A stretch of 64,000 nucleotides of DNA, taken from positions 62,001 to 126,000 of the forward strand of contig NZ_CANMEU010000002.1 of assembly GCF_947497045.1 (NCBI RefSeq), given 5' to 3'. Position 1 is the stretch's first letter, and the number at the start of each line of letters is the position of its first letter. The DNA comes from an uncultured Tateyamaria sp. (GTDB taxonomy: Bacteria; Pseudomonadota; Alphaproteobacteria; Rhodobacterales; Rhodobacteraceae). Under the pieces are notes generated by a model. That model was not told the origin of the DNA. It was given only the letters and a program-made list of their open reading frames with translations, and made no database searches. The position numbers and the translations under genes were made by a program. Below are positions 1 to 9,253 of the stretch, in pieces.

Positions 1-101
1 TTGTGCACGCGTGGCCCCATCTGGGTCGAGGTCTGCAAGACTTCGACCACCGCATCAATCTCTTCCTGACCGTGGACGGTCTGACCGTAATTCACTCTCA
101 T
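1..101 (-). CDS. rfbH: RfbH-like PLP aminotransferase-fold dehydratase, 5' end only
   Basis: Only the first 33 codons lie in the window; the gene runs off the left edge. The N-terminus begins MRVNYGQTVHG and continues with an acidic helix (EEIDAVVEVLQ) and TQMG, as at the start of DegT-fold lipopolysaccharide proteins such as RfbH. RfbH is the CDP-4-keto-6-deoxyglucose-3-dehydrase that removes the C3 hydroxyl in 3,6-dideoxyhexose synthesis. The ATG overlaps the stop of rfbG in an ATGA (98-101), and CAGGAG lies just upstream on the minus strand. The order rfbF-rfbG-rfbH matches known CDP-dideoxyhexose operons. The assignment rests partly on context because the PLP site is not visible. Confidence 0.7.
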   Translation of the reverse strand, partial: MRVNYGQTVHGQEEIDAVVEVLQTSTQMGPRVH

Positions 102-1321
102 TTCTGGACTCCTGACGTTTTACCTGGTTGGACACTGAGCGTGCCTGTCATAAGGGGTTCGCGGCGGCGGCTGGCTTGGGCCGCGATGATGGGAACCGGG
201 GTGGCATGGGTGCCCTGCCCGTCCATGCGGCCGCAAAATGTACTGAGTTGCGCGTCCGTAAGGGCGACCATCCCGTGGCCTTCGGCATGGTGGCGATACC
301 ACTCAATGGTCATACCAACCGCTTCGCTGAGGCTGAGCTGGGGTCGCCAGCCCAGCCGTGTGTGGGCCTTGGTGCTGTCGAGGCGCAACAGACCTGCCTC
401 GTGCATTTGGTGGCCGGGGGCCGCGTCCTGCGCATCGCCGTACAGGATCTCGGGGCCGCCCGCGCCCCATGCCTCGCAGATTTCCTGCGTCAACTGGCGC
501 ACCGGCACGGTCGAGGACACATCGGGGCCAAAGTTCCACGCCCCCTCAAAAGGGGCTCCGTGCTGAAACAGACGTGCCGCGAGCGCCATGTATCCCGACA
601 CCGGCTCAAGCACGTGCTGCCAGGGGCGCACGCTGCCCGGATTGCGGATCTTGACCGGGCGTTTGTTGGCTGCGGCGCGCACGATATCGGGCACAAGGCG
701 TTCCAGCCCCCAATCGCCACCGCCAAAGACATTGCCCGCCCGCACCGTGGCCAGCCGGGCCCCACCCTCTTTGTTGAAGAACGAGCGGCGATAGGCGTGG
801 GCCAGGATTTCGGTACACCCTTTGGAAGCGCTGTAAGGGTCCGCCCCGCCCAGGGGGTCGGCCTCGCGGTAGCCCCATTCCCATTCGTTGTTCTCGTAGC
901 ATTTGTCGCTGGTGACCACGATGATCGCCTTGAGCGACGGCATCCGCTGCGCCAGTTCCAGCACGTGCGCTGTGCCCATCACATTGGTCGCAAATGTCTC
1001 GACCGGATAGGAATAGGAGCGGCGCACAAGCGGTTGGGCGGCCATGTGGATCAGGATTTCCGCATCCACCGTACCCATCACCTTGCTGAGCCGTACACGG
1101 TCGGTAATGTCCGCCATCCGGCTGTCCACCGACCGCGCAACCCCGCAGGCTTCAAAGAAGCTGGGCCCGGTTTCGGGCGGCAATGCAATGCCGGTGACCT
1201 CGGCCCCGAGCCGGGCAAGCCACAGCGACATCCACCCGCCCTTGAAACCCGTGTGCCCCGTCAAAAGCACCCGTCGCCCTGCGAACACGCCGTCGAAATC
1301 TGATCCGATCTGAGCCGACAT
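98..1321 (-). CDS. rfbG: CDP-glucose 4,6-dehydratase
   Basis: This SDR-family enzyme converts CDP-glucose to CDP-4-keto-6-deoxyglucose, the second step of the CDP-3,6-dideoxyhexose pathway. An N-terminal Rossmann motif LTGHTGFKG (about residues 20-28), the VTSDKCYEN segment and the catalytic YSASK are all typical of RfbG rather than of dTDP- or GDP-sugar dehydratases. At 407 aa it is roughly 45 residues longer than usual family members; the extra residues form a polar C-terminal tail after the conserved IEWYR end. It sits 11 nt downstream of rfbF and overlaps rfbH, so the three are almost certainly one operon. Confidence 0.92.
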   Translation of the reverse strand: MSAQIGSDFDGVFAGRRVLLTGHTGFKGGWMSLWLARLGAEVTGIALPPETGPSFFEACGVARSVDSRMADITDRVRLSKVMGTVDAEILIHMAAQPLVRRSYSYPVETFATNVMGTAHVLELAQRMPSLKAIIVVTSDKCYENNEWEWGYREADPLGGADPYSASKGCTEILAHAYRRSFFNKEGGARLATVRAGNVFGGGDWGLERLVPDIVRAAANKRPVKIRNPGSVRPWQHVLEPVSGYMALAARLFQHGAPFEGAWNFGPDVSSTVPVRQLTQEICEAWGAGGPEILYGDAQDAAPGHQMHEAGLLRLDSTKAHTRLGWRPQLSLSEAVGMTIEWYRHHAEGHGMVALTDAQLSTFCGRMDGQGTHATPVPIIAAQASRRREPLMTGTLSVQPGKTSGVQK

Positions 1322-1332
1322 CGTTCTGACCC

Positions 1333-2139
1333 TTAAATCGCCACGGCCGGGATACGCTCCGGCTGATAGGCGTCAAAGTCCATCCAGGGCGGCGTGTCGT
1401 CTTCGCACAGCGCGTTCAGCGTGTTGCGGTCGCGCACCGTGTCCATGGGATGCCAGAATCCGTTGTGGCGGTAGGCCATCAACTGCCCGTCCTTGGCCAT
1501 CTGGCTGAGCGGGGTCTGTTCCAGCGGTTCGTTGTCATCGACCATGTAGTCAAGGACGCCGGGTTCAAAGACGAAGTAGCCGCCGTTGATCCAGGTGTCG
1601 CGCCCATGCACCTTTTCGGTGAAGGCGTTGACCCGGTCCCCTTGCAGATCGATGTTGCCAAAGCGCGCGGGCGGCTGCACGGCCGTGACCGTCGCCAGCT
1701 TGCCATGCGAGCGGTGAAAGTCGAGCAGCGCGTCGATGTCGATATTGCCCAGCCCATCGGAATAGGTGCACATGAACGTCTCGCCGTTCAGCCAGTCCTT
1801 GAGGCGGCGGATGCGCCCGCTGGTCATGGTGTTGGCCCCGGTGTCGACCACCGACACGTTCCACCCGCCGGGTGCCGAGGGCACCAATGTCATCTCGCCA
1901 CTGTCCAGCGCCACGGTGATGTTGTTCGAAATCAGGTGGTAGTTGGCAAAGAACTGTTTGAGCAGCAGCGCCTTGTAGCCTGCCGCAATCACGAAATCGC
2001 GGTGGCCGAAGTTGCTGTAGATATCCATGACCCGCGCGATGATCGGGCGTCCGCCGACCTCGACCATGGGTTTGGGAATGGACACCGTTTCTTCGGCAAG
2101 TCTGGATCCAAGGCCTCCGGCCAGAAGTATCGTCTTCAT
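1333..2139 (-). CDS. rfbF: Glucose-1-phosphate cytidylyltransferase
   Basis: The enzyme makes CDP-glucose from CTP and glucose 1-phosphate, entering the CDP-dideoxyhexose pathway. The N-terminus carries the nucleotidyltransferase signature LAGGLGSRL followed by KPMVEVGGRPI, and FEPGVLDY and TVRDRNTLN occur later, as in RfbF. The start at 2139 is chosen because it begins MKTILLAGG and has AAGGAA a few bases upstream; a longer in-frame reading would run into the membrane glycosyltransferase gene. The product is 268 aa, close to the usual family length of about 257. It is followed directly by rfbG. Confidence 0.93.
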   Translation of the reverse strand: MKTILLAGGLGSRLAEETVSIPKPMVEVGGRPIIARVMDIYSNFGHRDFVIAAGYKALLLKQFFANYHLISNNITVALDSGEMTLVPSAPGGWNVSVVDTGANTMTSGRIRRLKDWLNGETFMCTYSDGLGNIDIDALLDFHRSHGKLATVTAVQPPARFGNIDLQGDRVNAFTEKVHGRDTWINGGYFVFEPGVLDYMVDDNEPLEQTPLSQMAKDGQLMAYRHNGFWHPMDTVRDRNTLNALCEDDTPPWMDFDAYQPERIPAVAI

Positions 2140-2233
2140 TTGAATGGTTCCTTCTTTATGTCTTTTGAAAAAACGGGCGTGGTCACACCGTAAAAATCGG
2201 CATGGGCGCTGTGGGGAAAAATGGGCGCAGCTG

Positions 2234-3871
2234 TCATTTCGCGACCTCCCCCCGGGCAATAAACAAAACGCCGTCGCCATAGCGGTTGGACAGGCTTTGC
2301 GCGGCAGCGGGCTGATAGCCATGGGCCTGCGCATAGGCGCGCATGGGCCCTTCAAGGTCCGGCTCATAGCCCAGCAAAAGGGCCGCAGGGGGTGTAGCTT
2401 CAAACAGCGCGGCCATGCCATCCGGCCCGGACATCACGAAATGCCCGGCCAGATCAGGTGTGATGAAATCCGCCACCCGGTAGGCGAATTGCCCGGTGGC
2501 GATTTCGGGATAGACCTCCAGCCCTTCTTCCAGCGGATAAAGGGGCATCAGCGTCGCGATGGGGCCAGTCAGCCCCGCCTCACTCAGCACCGATGCGATC
2601 TCGCGCCCGCCCGCGTCGAACTGCGCCACCTCGGTCTGGGCCGGGGCGCGCAGGGCCAGCAGTCCGGGGCCAAGCCGGGGCAGCGCCAGAAACACCATCA
2701 GGATCATGCCAGCCGCCAATGCAGGCACAAGCGCACGCATGGTCTGCGGATCAAGCGCGCGCACCAAGACCGCGCCCACAAAGGGCAGGAACACAACCGG
2801 AGCCGCATAATATTGCGGAAAGGCAGGTGTGGGCACTAAGCTCATCACCATGGTGGTGCCCAGAACAGCGAGGGTCAGCAGCAGCGCACCCCACTCAATC
2901 CCTTTGGCCCGTTCTCGCGCCCCTGTCAGCACAAGCCAGCCCGAGGCCACGACGCCAAGGGTCAGCAACAGCGCGCCCCCCGACAGCCAACCGGCATAGG
3001 CCATCACCACCTTGTCACGCAGGCTCATGGCAAGCTCGGGCTCGGTGTGGCGAAAGGCCTCCCAATAGGCGATGTGGGGGCCGGTATGAAATCCGGTCAC
3101 GTGGGCCATGAACACCTCGGGCGCGCTCAGCAATTGCAGGAACAATGGCGCAGCACCCAAAAGCCCCCCGATCAGGGCGGGCAGCACAACACGGCGCAGC
3201 CGCTGCACAAAGCCGAGGGTGCGCGGCAGCAGAAAGGCTCCGATCACCAAGGGCGGAATGATCACAACGGCGCTGATCTTCATCCCCGTGGCAATCGACA
3301 GACACAGGCCCGCGCAAAACAGAGGCGCGGCACGCACGGGGCCCCGAAGCGCTTCGTTCAGGAACAGGCCCAACGCAAGCACCCCAAAGCTGAGCGGCAA
3401 CAGGTTGTTCGACGCCGCCATGCCAGCCTGCCCCAACAACGTTTCGTTGGTGATGAGCGCAACCCCGGTAAAGATCGCAAGCATCGGCGCGCGTGACACG
3501 ACGTAGACGCCCCACATGGCAGCCCCCAGCAACAGCAGCCAGCCTGCAAAGACCGCAAGACGTGCCGACATCAACAGCCCCAGATCGCCAAAGGCCAGAT
3601 AGCTGCCGCGAAACAGCCAGGCGGAATATGGCAGGTGGTTGTAGAAGAAATCGGTATAGAGATCGAAGCGGCCCAACAGATGCGCGGGTGCAACGAACAG
3701 CATCTCGTCCCGGCGAATACCGAAGTCCATGATGCGGCCAAACAGGGCGATCAGCAAGATCAGCCCACCGATCACCGCGACGATCAGTATCAGGCGCGAT
3801 TTGGGTGCGTGCTGTGTCTGTGTGGTGCGTACAGCACCGGGCAGCGACGGTGTATGTGCCACATCAGTCAT
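2234..3871 (-). CDS. GT-C fold membrane glycosyltransferase (ArnT/PMT-like)
   Basis: A 545-residue polytopic membrane protein with about a dozen hydrophobic segments and a large soluble C-terminal part. The first periplasmic loop holds RRDEMLF, an Asp-Glu pair in the position of the catalytic acidic motif of GT-C (GT39/GT83) glycosyltransferases that use polyprenyl-phosphate sugars. It probably adds a sugar to the lipid-linked glycan on the periplasmic face. The ATG at 3871 is preferred because GGAGGTC lies 7 nt upstream; it overlaps the gtrA-like gene by 8 nt. GtrA-type flippase-associated proteins commonly accompany such transferases. The acceptor and donor cannot be read from the sequence. 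Confidence 0.72.
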   Translation of the reverse strand: MTDVAHTPSLPGAVRTTQTQHAPKSRLILIVAVIGGLILLIALFGRIMDFGIRRDEMLFVAPAHLLGRFDLYTDFFYNHLPYSAWLFRGSYLAFGDLGLLMSARLAVFAGWLLLLGAAMWGVYVVSRAPMLAIFTGVALITNETLLGQAGMAASNNLLPLSFGVLALGLFLNEALRGPVRAAPLFCAGLCLSIATGMKISAVVIIPPLVIGAFLLPRTLGFVQRLRRVVLPALIGGLLGAAPLFLQLLSAPEVFMAHVTGFHTGPHIAYWEAFRHTEPELAMSLRDKVVMAYAGWLSGGALLLTLGVVASGWLVLTGARERAKGIEWGALLLTLAVLGTTMVMSLVPTPAFPQYYAAPVVFLPFVGAVLVRALDPQTMRALVPALAAGMILMVFLALPRLGPGLLALRAPAQTEVAQFDAGGREIASVLSEAGLTGPIATLMPLYPLEEGLEVYPEIATGQFAYRVADFITPDLAGHFVMSGPDGMAALFEATPPAALLLGYEPDLEGPMRAYAQAHGYQPAAAQSLSNRYGDGVLFIARGEVAK

Positions 3872-4319
3872 CGGACAGACCTCCGCGCAGTGGCACGCCA
3901 AGGGCGGCGGAGACGCCGATATAGGATGCGACGACGATCAAGGGCAGCGCGAGTGCCTGCGCCAGATAAGGGTTCAGCCCCCCGGCCAGCAGCACCGTCA
4001 ACAGCGCGGCGTTCAACGCATAAAGTGCGACATAGATCAGGATATACCGGGGCAGTCGTGCGGTACCCTGCACCCCAAAGACAAGGCGTGCATGGGTTGT
4101 GTAGTTCCACAGAACCCCCAGCCCGAATTGCGCAATCAGCGCGATCTGTGGGGCCGCCCCCATCCAGATCGTGGCGGCATAGACGCCGTAACCGAACCCG
4201 GTGTTGAGCACACCCGCACCCAGAAACCGCAGCACGCGTGCCCGGAACTGGGGCGCGGCTCTGGCGGCGTCGGTGCCCGGATCAAAGGGCAGATCAATGG
4301 GATAGCGCATCTGTTTCAT
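3864..4319 (-). CDS. GtrA-like membrane protein
   Basis: A 151-aa protein with four predicted transmembrane helices, starting around residues RVLRFLGAGVLNTGFGYGVY and ending in LPLIVVASYIG. The RFLxxGxxNTxxGY opening is the GtrA family signature. GtrA proteins are small membrane proteins linked to translocation of polyprenyl-phosphate-linked sugars for glycosylation of surface polysaccharides. The start at 4319 forms an ATGA overlap with the upstream glycosyltransferase gene. Its partner is probably the GT-C transferase encoded immediately downstream, which would use the flipped donor. Confidence 0.82.
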   Translation of the reverse strand: MKQMRYPIDLPFDPGTDAARAAPQFRARVLRFLGAGVLNTGFGYGVYAATIWMGAAPQIALIAQFGLGVLWNYTTHARLVFGVQGTARLPRYILIYVALYALNAALLTVLLAGGLNPYLAQALALPLIVVASYIGVSAALGVPLRGGLSDD

Positions 4320-5599
4320 GCCACGGACTCCACGCTTGCGCTCAGCGGGGTTGCGGGGGTGGTGGCATGAGCCACGCACGGGGCCTCAAGCCCCATATTG
4401 GTCAGCAACAGGGCGTTGACCTTGTGCACATCATAACGCTCGATCACGCGGTCATGTGCTGCCTGCCCCATTGTCCGGGCCAATGTAGGGTCTGCGATAA
4501 ACTGGGCCATGGCGGTCGCCAGGGCCGGCGCATCATCGCAAGGCACAACCCGGCCCGATATGCCGTCCTCAATGGTTTCGCCGCAACCCGGCGCGTCGGT
4601 GGTGATGACGGGCAAACCGCTTGCCATTGCCTCAAGAATGGTGCGTGGCACCCCTTCGCGCAGCATGGTGGGCAGAACGAACACCCCGGCAGAGGCCAGA
4701 TGCGGGCGCACATCGCGGGTCTCGCCCAGATAGGTCAACAGCCCCTCTGCCTGCCACTGTTCGATCTGCGCCAACGGAATCGCGTCGGGGTTCGTATCAA
4801 GCGGGCCGAGCACGCCAAGGTCAAAGTCATGGCCCCGCGCGCGCAACAGCCGTGCGGCCTCTGCCAGCACCTCCAACCCCTTGCTTTTCAAAAGCCGCCC
4901 CACAAAGAGGAAGCGGAATTGGGCCGGTGTCACGGTGCCGGGCGCAAAGCGACGGGTGTCCACACCCGATCCGGGCACATCCACCAAAGGCACGTTGTCC
5001 GGGATCAGACGCAGGCTGCGAATGTCGCGGCGTTCCTGCCGGTTATAGCAAAACGCGGCTGTCACATGGCGCAACGCCATCCGGTGCAAGGCGACGACAA
5101 TGGCGCGCACCACACGGCGCCGCCCGCGCGGGCGCGCCTTGGAAAACGCATAGCCAAGGCCTGTGAACAGTGCATAGCGGCGTGGCACGCCAGCCATATG
5201 GCCTGCCCAGCATCCATAGAGGATCGGTTTCATCGTGTAGCCGACCACCACATCCGGGTGCAGGGCCGACAACAGCTGCGAGATGGTGCGCAGCGTGCGC
5301 AGATCGGCCAACGGGTTCAGCCCGGTGCGCTGCATGGGCACGGCATGACAAGTGATCCCTTCGCTTTGCAACTGGGCACGGGTGTCGGGATCAAAGTCGG
5401 GCGCAAGTGCTGTCACTCGGTGGCCCTGCGCCATCATCCGGCGCATCAGATCCAGCCGGAAATTCACCAGTGACCAGGCCAGACTTGCGATCACAACCAC
5501 GTGCTGGGAGGTCACCGGGGTCACCTCCACGGCATCGTCAGGAGAAACCACTCCCGTTCGCCGCAAGTGCGACGCTGTATGTTTGGCAAGGTTTGACAT
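4316..5599 (-). CDS. Glycosyltransferase family 4, PglA-like
   Basis: A 427-aa cytoplasmic GT-B glycosyltransferase. After a polar N-terminus of about 30 residues the GT4 fold begins with VVVIASLAWSLVNFRLDLM. The segment GYTMKPILYG resembles the PglA/WbpH-type subfamily, which adds the second sugar to an undecaprenyl-diphosphate-linked amino sugar. The C-terminal nucleotide-sugar site is visible as PTMLREGVPRTILEAMASGLP with the EGVP...E pattern of GT4 enzymes. It lies 2 nt downstream of the PglF-like dehydratase gene and overlaps the gtrA-like gene, so it is co-transcribed with the polysaccharide genes. Confidence 0.85.
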   Translation of the reverse strand: MSNLAKHTASHLRRTGVVSPDDAVEVTPVTSQHVVVIASLAWSLVNFRLDLMRRMMAQGHRVTALAPDFDPDTRAQLQSEGITCHAVPMQRTGLNPLADLRTLRTISQLLSALHPDVVVGYTMKPILYGCWAGHMAGVPRRYALFTGLGYAFSKARPRGRRRVVRAIVVALHRMALRHVTAAFCYNRQERRDIRSLRLIPDNVPLVDVPGSGVDTRRFAPGTVTPAQFRFLFVGRLLKSKGLEVLAEAARLLRARGHDFDLGVLGPLDTNPDAIPLAQIEQWQAEGLLTYLGETRDVRPHLASAGVFVLPTMLREGVPRTILEAMASGLPVITTDAPGCGETIEDGISGRVVPCDDAPALATAMAQFIADPTLARTMGQAAHDRVIERYDVHKVNALLLTNMGLEAPCVAHATTPATPLSASVESVA

Positions 5600-5601
5600 G
5601 T

Positions 5602-7767
5602 CTAAGTATTTGTTTCGTAATGAAATCGATTTGGGTAACCGCCCGTCGGAAGGGCCACAGTCACGGGCGGTAAAGCAATGGGGTCATGCCTGCGCGGCGC
5701 GGGCGCGCGCAGCGTGTCGTCGGTGATTTCGATCGGCCGCAGCCCGTTGACCCCATAGCCGGGGACAAGATTTTTCAGGCGGCGTTTTACGTCACGCGCT
5801 GATCCACCCCGCGCCGCACCTTCAAGGTGATGGATCGCGGCGCGCAGCCGGGAGATGGCAATCCCCTCGGGCACCGCCGCCTGCACACCGGGGATCCCGC
5901 AATCACGGGGCGTTTCGGTCTGGTCAAACAGCTCTTCGAACAGCTTTTCGCCGGGACGAATGCCGATCACTTCGATCTTGATATCATCGTCAGGGCGCAA
6001 CCCGGCCAGACGGATCATCCGGTGGGCAATGTCCACAATCTTGACCGGCTCACCCATGTCCAGAACAAAGATCTGGCCCAGCCCGGTCTTTTGCGCCAAT
6101 CCCTTGGCGGCTGCCACCAGGGTCAGTTCGACCGCCTCGCGAATGGTCATAAAATAGCGGGTCATGCGGTCGTCGGTGATCGTGAGTGGTCCGCCTTGGG
6201 CGATCTGTTTCTGGAACAACGGGATCAGCGAGCCGGACGATCCCAGAACATTACCAAACCGGACCGAAAAAAAGCGGGTACTTTCGCCGGTTTCAGATGT
6301 GATGCGGTCCTGCGCCTGAACATAGAATTCGGCCACGCGTTTGGTCGCGCCCATCACATTGGTGGTATTCACGGCCTTGTCGGTCGAAACCTGCACCATC
6401 GCAATGGCCCCGACGTCGCGGGCTGCATCAGCGATGTTGCGGGTGCCGATCACGTTGGTCAGCACACCCTCGCAAGGGTTGGCCTCGACCATGGGCACGT
6501 GTTTCAGGGCGGCGGCATTGAACACCAGTTCGGGGCGGTGCTTGGCAAAGATCGCGTTCACCCGCTTGGCATCGCGAATATCTGCGACATGCACATGGTG
6601 CTGGACGTCCGGGAAATACTGTTTCAGGTCCTGATCGATGGTGTAGGCGTTCAGTTCGCACTGTTCGAGCAATACCAGCTGGCTTGGACCAAAGGAGGCG
6701 ATCTGACGCGACAGCTCGCTGCCAATGGATCCGCCCGCCCCGGTGATCAGGACACGGCGACCGTTGAACAAGGCGCGCAGCAGCGACCGCTCTACCGCCT
6801 TTTGCGGACGGTTAAGAATGTCTGTGGGATCGACGGCGCGCGGCTCAACCCCGCCAAGTTCAGAGCCCGAGGGTGCTTCGCCCAGATTGGGCAGGCGCGA
6901 CACAGGCACGCTGTGCGCATTGGCCCAGGCGATCAACTTGCTGATCCCGGCGGAATCAAGCTGCGTGACCGGCTCGGTCAGGAACAGGCGTTGGGGCAAG
7001 GCCTCCATCATCTCAAGGGTCGCGCACAGCCGGTCCGGCGACAAAAGCGAGCCGAGGATGTCGATATCATGGAACACGAGACCGCCGGTGTCGCGTGCAT
7101 CATCAATGATGCCGATGGGGCGATAGCGGGCGTCAGGCGTGCGTGAGGCGCGCACAAACAGATCACAGTTTGTCCCCGTCCCGACCACGAGCACGGGAAT
7201 GCGCGTGTCCGCAACCGCCATCTCAGCGGGTGCGCGGTCAGCGTGATTGACCTTGCGCAGCAGTTCGCGGTGGCGAGCACACAGGCGCAAGCCGACCAGC
7301 GCGGGCACTGCGACAAGGAATTGAATGGCGAAAGAAGCCAGGGGCACAGAGGCCGTGCCCGGCAGCAGCGACATGCACAACCATTGCAGACCAAGCGCCA
7401 ACATCGCACCGCGCACCACGACAACCGCGTCCCGCAAGGATGTGGCGCGGGCGTGGCGTTTATAAAAGGCGCTAAGCGGATACATGATCAGGGCGGCCAG
7501 AACAGCCGATGACACGAACGCGGCAAGGCTTTGACTGAGAACATGCGCGCCGATCAGATTGGCCGTCAGCAGCAGGGCAGCCAGTGCGGCCAGCGCCGTG
7601 GCAACGGTATCGGCGATCGCAAGTCGGCGGTTGGCGCGCAATGCCGCCAACAGCCGACCCGTCGATGCAAATCGCCCCCCGATCCGCGCCGAAATTGCGC
7701 GTCCGGCCCGTCTTGCTGGCGTCCAGACCAATTGGTCGCCTATCGTCATGCCGTCTAAATTGCTCAT
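5602..7767 (-). CDS. Nucleotide-sugar 4,6-dehydratase, membrane-anchored PglF/WbpM/CapD type
   Basis: A 721-aa protein with an N-terminal membrane domain (several helices within about residues 50-170), a CoA-binding-like Rossmann domain (VLVVGTGTNCDLF) and a C-terminal SDR domain. The second domain has VLITGAGGSIGSEL and the altered catalytic motif VMGATKR, in which Met replaces the usual Tyr as in PglF and WbpM. These enzymes make UDP-4-keto-6-deoxy-HexNAc for bacillosamine or QuiNAc-type sugars. The start at 7767 has GAGGTG upstream; an in-frame extension to 7836 has no such site. It leads the minus-strand glycan operon beside the long AT-rich gap. Confidence 0.9.
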   Translation of the reverse strand: MSNLDGMTIGDQLVWTPARRAGRAISARIGGRFASTGRLLAALRANRRLAIADTVATALAALAALLLTANLIGAHVLSQSLAAFVSSAVLAALIMYPLSAFYKRHARATSLRDAVVVVRGAMLALGLQWLCMSLLPGTASVPLASFAIQFLVAVPALVGLRLCARHRELLRKVNHADRAPAEMAVADTRIPVLVVGTGTNCDLFVRASRTPDARYRPIGIIDDARDTGGLVFHDIDILGSLLSPDRLCATLEMMEALPQRLFLTEPVTQLDSAGISKLIAWANAHSVPVSRLPNLGEAPSGSELGGVEPRAVDPTDILNRPQKAVERSLLRALFNGRRVLITGAGGSIGSELSRQIASFGPSQLVLLEQCELNAYTIDQDLKQYFPDVQHHVHVADIRDAKRVNAIFAKHRPELVFNAAALKHVPMVEANPCEGVLTNVIGTRNIADAARDVGAIAMVQVSTDKAVNTTNVMGATKRVAEFYVQAQDRITSETGESTRFFSVRFGNVLGSSGSLIPLFQKQIAQGGPLTITDDRMTRYFMTIREAVELTLVAAAKGLAQKTGLGQIFVLDMGEPVKIVDIAHRMIRLAGLRPDDDIKIEVIGIRPGEKLFEELFDQTETPRDCGIPGVQAAVPEGIAISRLRAAIHHLEGAARGGSARDVKRRLKNLVPGYGVNGLRPIEITDDTLRAPAPRRHDPIALPPVTVALPTGGYPNRFHYETNT

Positions 7768-8653
7768 TTCCAAACACCTCGTTAAACAAATACCAGCACC
7801 TCCTAATCGGGCAACTGGTTGCAATAGAAATGACACACGTTTCCAGGTACCGGCAAATAGGGGTTTGCCAGTCTCAAATCAGAAAATGCTCAGCCGTGTG
7901 TGGCCTTTTTTATGTCGCGCATAATGTGACTAGGAGCGCGTTATCTTATTCAAAATCGTCAGGCTTAGCGCCCTACATTATTATTTGGTTTTATGAATTT
8001 TTTTCTCCCGCGTGTCCCCGCAGGTGTATTTTCCGCTCGTCCCGTCGTCGCCTGTGCGAAGAAAATTTCGCGTCGGTCAGGCGTGTTAGGCGATAAAATG
8101 CCTGCCTCATGTATACTTCAAACGCGCCGAAAAGTAAGCAATTTGTTAACAGTTTTCTGCAATCCATGTGGATATATTTTATAATATTTAATGTTTTCAA
8201 CTATTTAAAATTACGGCCGTTTTTGCGGGTGTTTGCTGCATGACGGAACAACTTAAGCGGTATTCTCTTCATGGTTGCAATTTTCCGGGATGATTTCCCT
8301 TATCGAGAGTGGGCGACCCTGCGTGAGCAAATTTCCGCGCCCATTGCGATTCGCTGACGGAGTCTTTTACATTTTTGGGAATATCGCGATTTTGGAAAAA
8401 TACTTTCCTTCAATTGCCGGAACAGTTGAATCAGAACACTTCCATTCGCCCATTATATTCAATGCGCCCGCGGCGTCTGGTCCATTCTCGTGCAATATGG
8501 TTCTCATGTGCCGTCATTTGCAATGGCCAACAAAGCGGACATCATATATACAGCCGGATATATTGATTAAAGAAACCGCCTCGCAGCGGTGTTGACCCTA
8601 ACAGAGTGGTGCCGCAGGGGCAGATTTTGCCCGCACCCGATCGAGTATTGAAC
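7768..8653. promoter_or_regulatory. AT-rich divergent intergenic region
   Basis: About 0.9 kb without a convincing gene lies between the minus-strand PglF-like operon and the plus-strand sugar-transferase operon. Base composition is clearly more AT-rich than the flanking genes, most strongly at 8140-8215 and 8380-8460, with long A/T runs. Short open frames here have neither ribosome binding sites nor recognisable domains. It presumably carries both operon promoters and binding sites for exopolysaccharide regulators. No single promoter could be assigned with confidence. A short inverted ATATAT pair occurs around 8543-8563. Confidence 0.55.
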
Positions 8654-9253
8654 ATGAACCGTGCGGTTGAAGTTTTGATCACGGGGCTGGCTGGGATGCT
8701 GGCATTGCCGTTTTTCCTGATTGCCTGTGTGATCCTGCGTCTGTCGCTTGGGGCACCAAGTGTCTTTCGACAGACCCGCAGCGGCTTGCATGATGTGCCG
8801 TTCAAAGTCGTCAAATTGCGCACCATGTCAGATGCGCGTGCACCCGACGGGACCTTGCTGCCCGATGCGCAGCGCCAGACCCCGATCTCGACCCTTGTGC
8901 GCCGATTGCGGCTGGATGAGCTGCCGCAGCTGCTGACGATCCTACGCGGTGAGATGGCGCTGGTCGGCCCCCGCCCCTTGTTGCGCGAAACCATCGCCGA
9001 GTTTGGTCAGGATGGCCTGCGCCGCGCTACCGTTCGTCCCGGTCTGACCGGATGGGCGCAGGTCAGCGGCAACACCATGTTGTCGGACACCGAAAAGCTG
9101 CAACTGGACGTCTGGTATATCGACAACCGCAGCACGTGGCTTGATCTGCGCATCCTGGCCGAGACGATTGGCGTTGCCCTTTATGGTGAACAGCGCCGTG
9201 TCGACCGAATTGCGCTGGTGTCAAAGTCGCTTGCCGGGTCTGCAACGCCATGA
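8654..9253 (+). CDS. Bacterial sugar transferase (PglC-like phosphoglycosyl transferase)
   Basis: A 199-aa monotopic phosphoglycosyl transferase that would move a sugar phosphate onto undecaprenyl phosphate and so start the glycan. One hydrophobic re-entrant helix (about residues 5-27) is followed by the family motifs FRQTRSG, KLRTM, LRRLRLDELPQL, GEMALVGPRPL and RPGLTGWAQVSG. The Asp-Glu dyad of the catalytic site falls in LDELPQ. The short form without an N-terminal multi-helix domain is the PglC type. The ATG at 8654 gives the standard N-terminus, but its ribosome binding site is weak and a GTG at 8606 is possible. It overlaps the formyltransferase gene by 4 nt. Confidence 0.88.
   Translation: MNRAVEVLITGLAGMLALPFFLIACVILRLSLGAPSVFRQTRSGLHDVPFKVVKLRTMSDARAPDGTLLPDAQRQTPISTLVRRLRLDELPQLLTILRGEMALVGPRPLLRETIAEFGQDGLRRATVRPGLTGWAQVSGNTMLSDTEKLQLDVWYIDNRSTWLDLRILAETIGVALYGEQRRVDRIALVSKSLAGSATP

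Noticed and set aside
128-1303. Long open frame on the plus strand opposite rfbG
   Set aside because: It mirrors rfbG; the translation is His/Arg/Gly-rich with no domain. Long antisense frames are usual in GC-rich genes.
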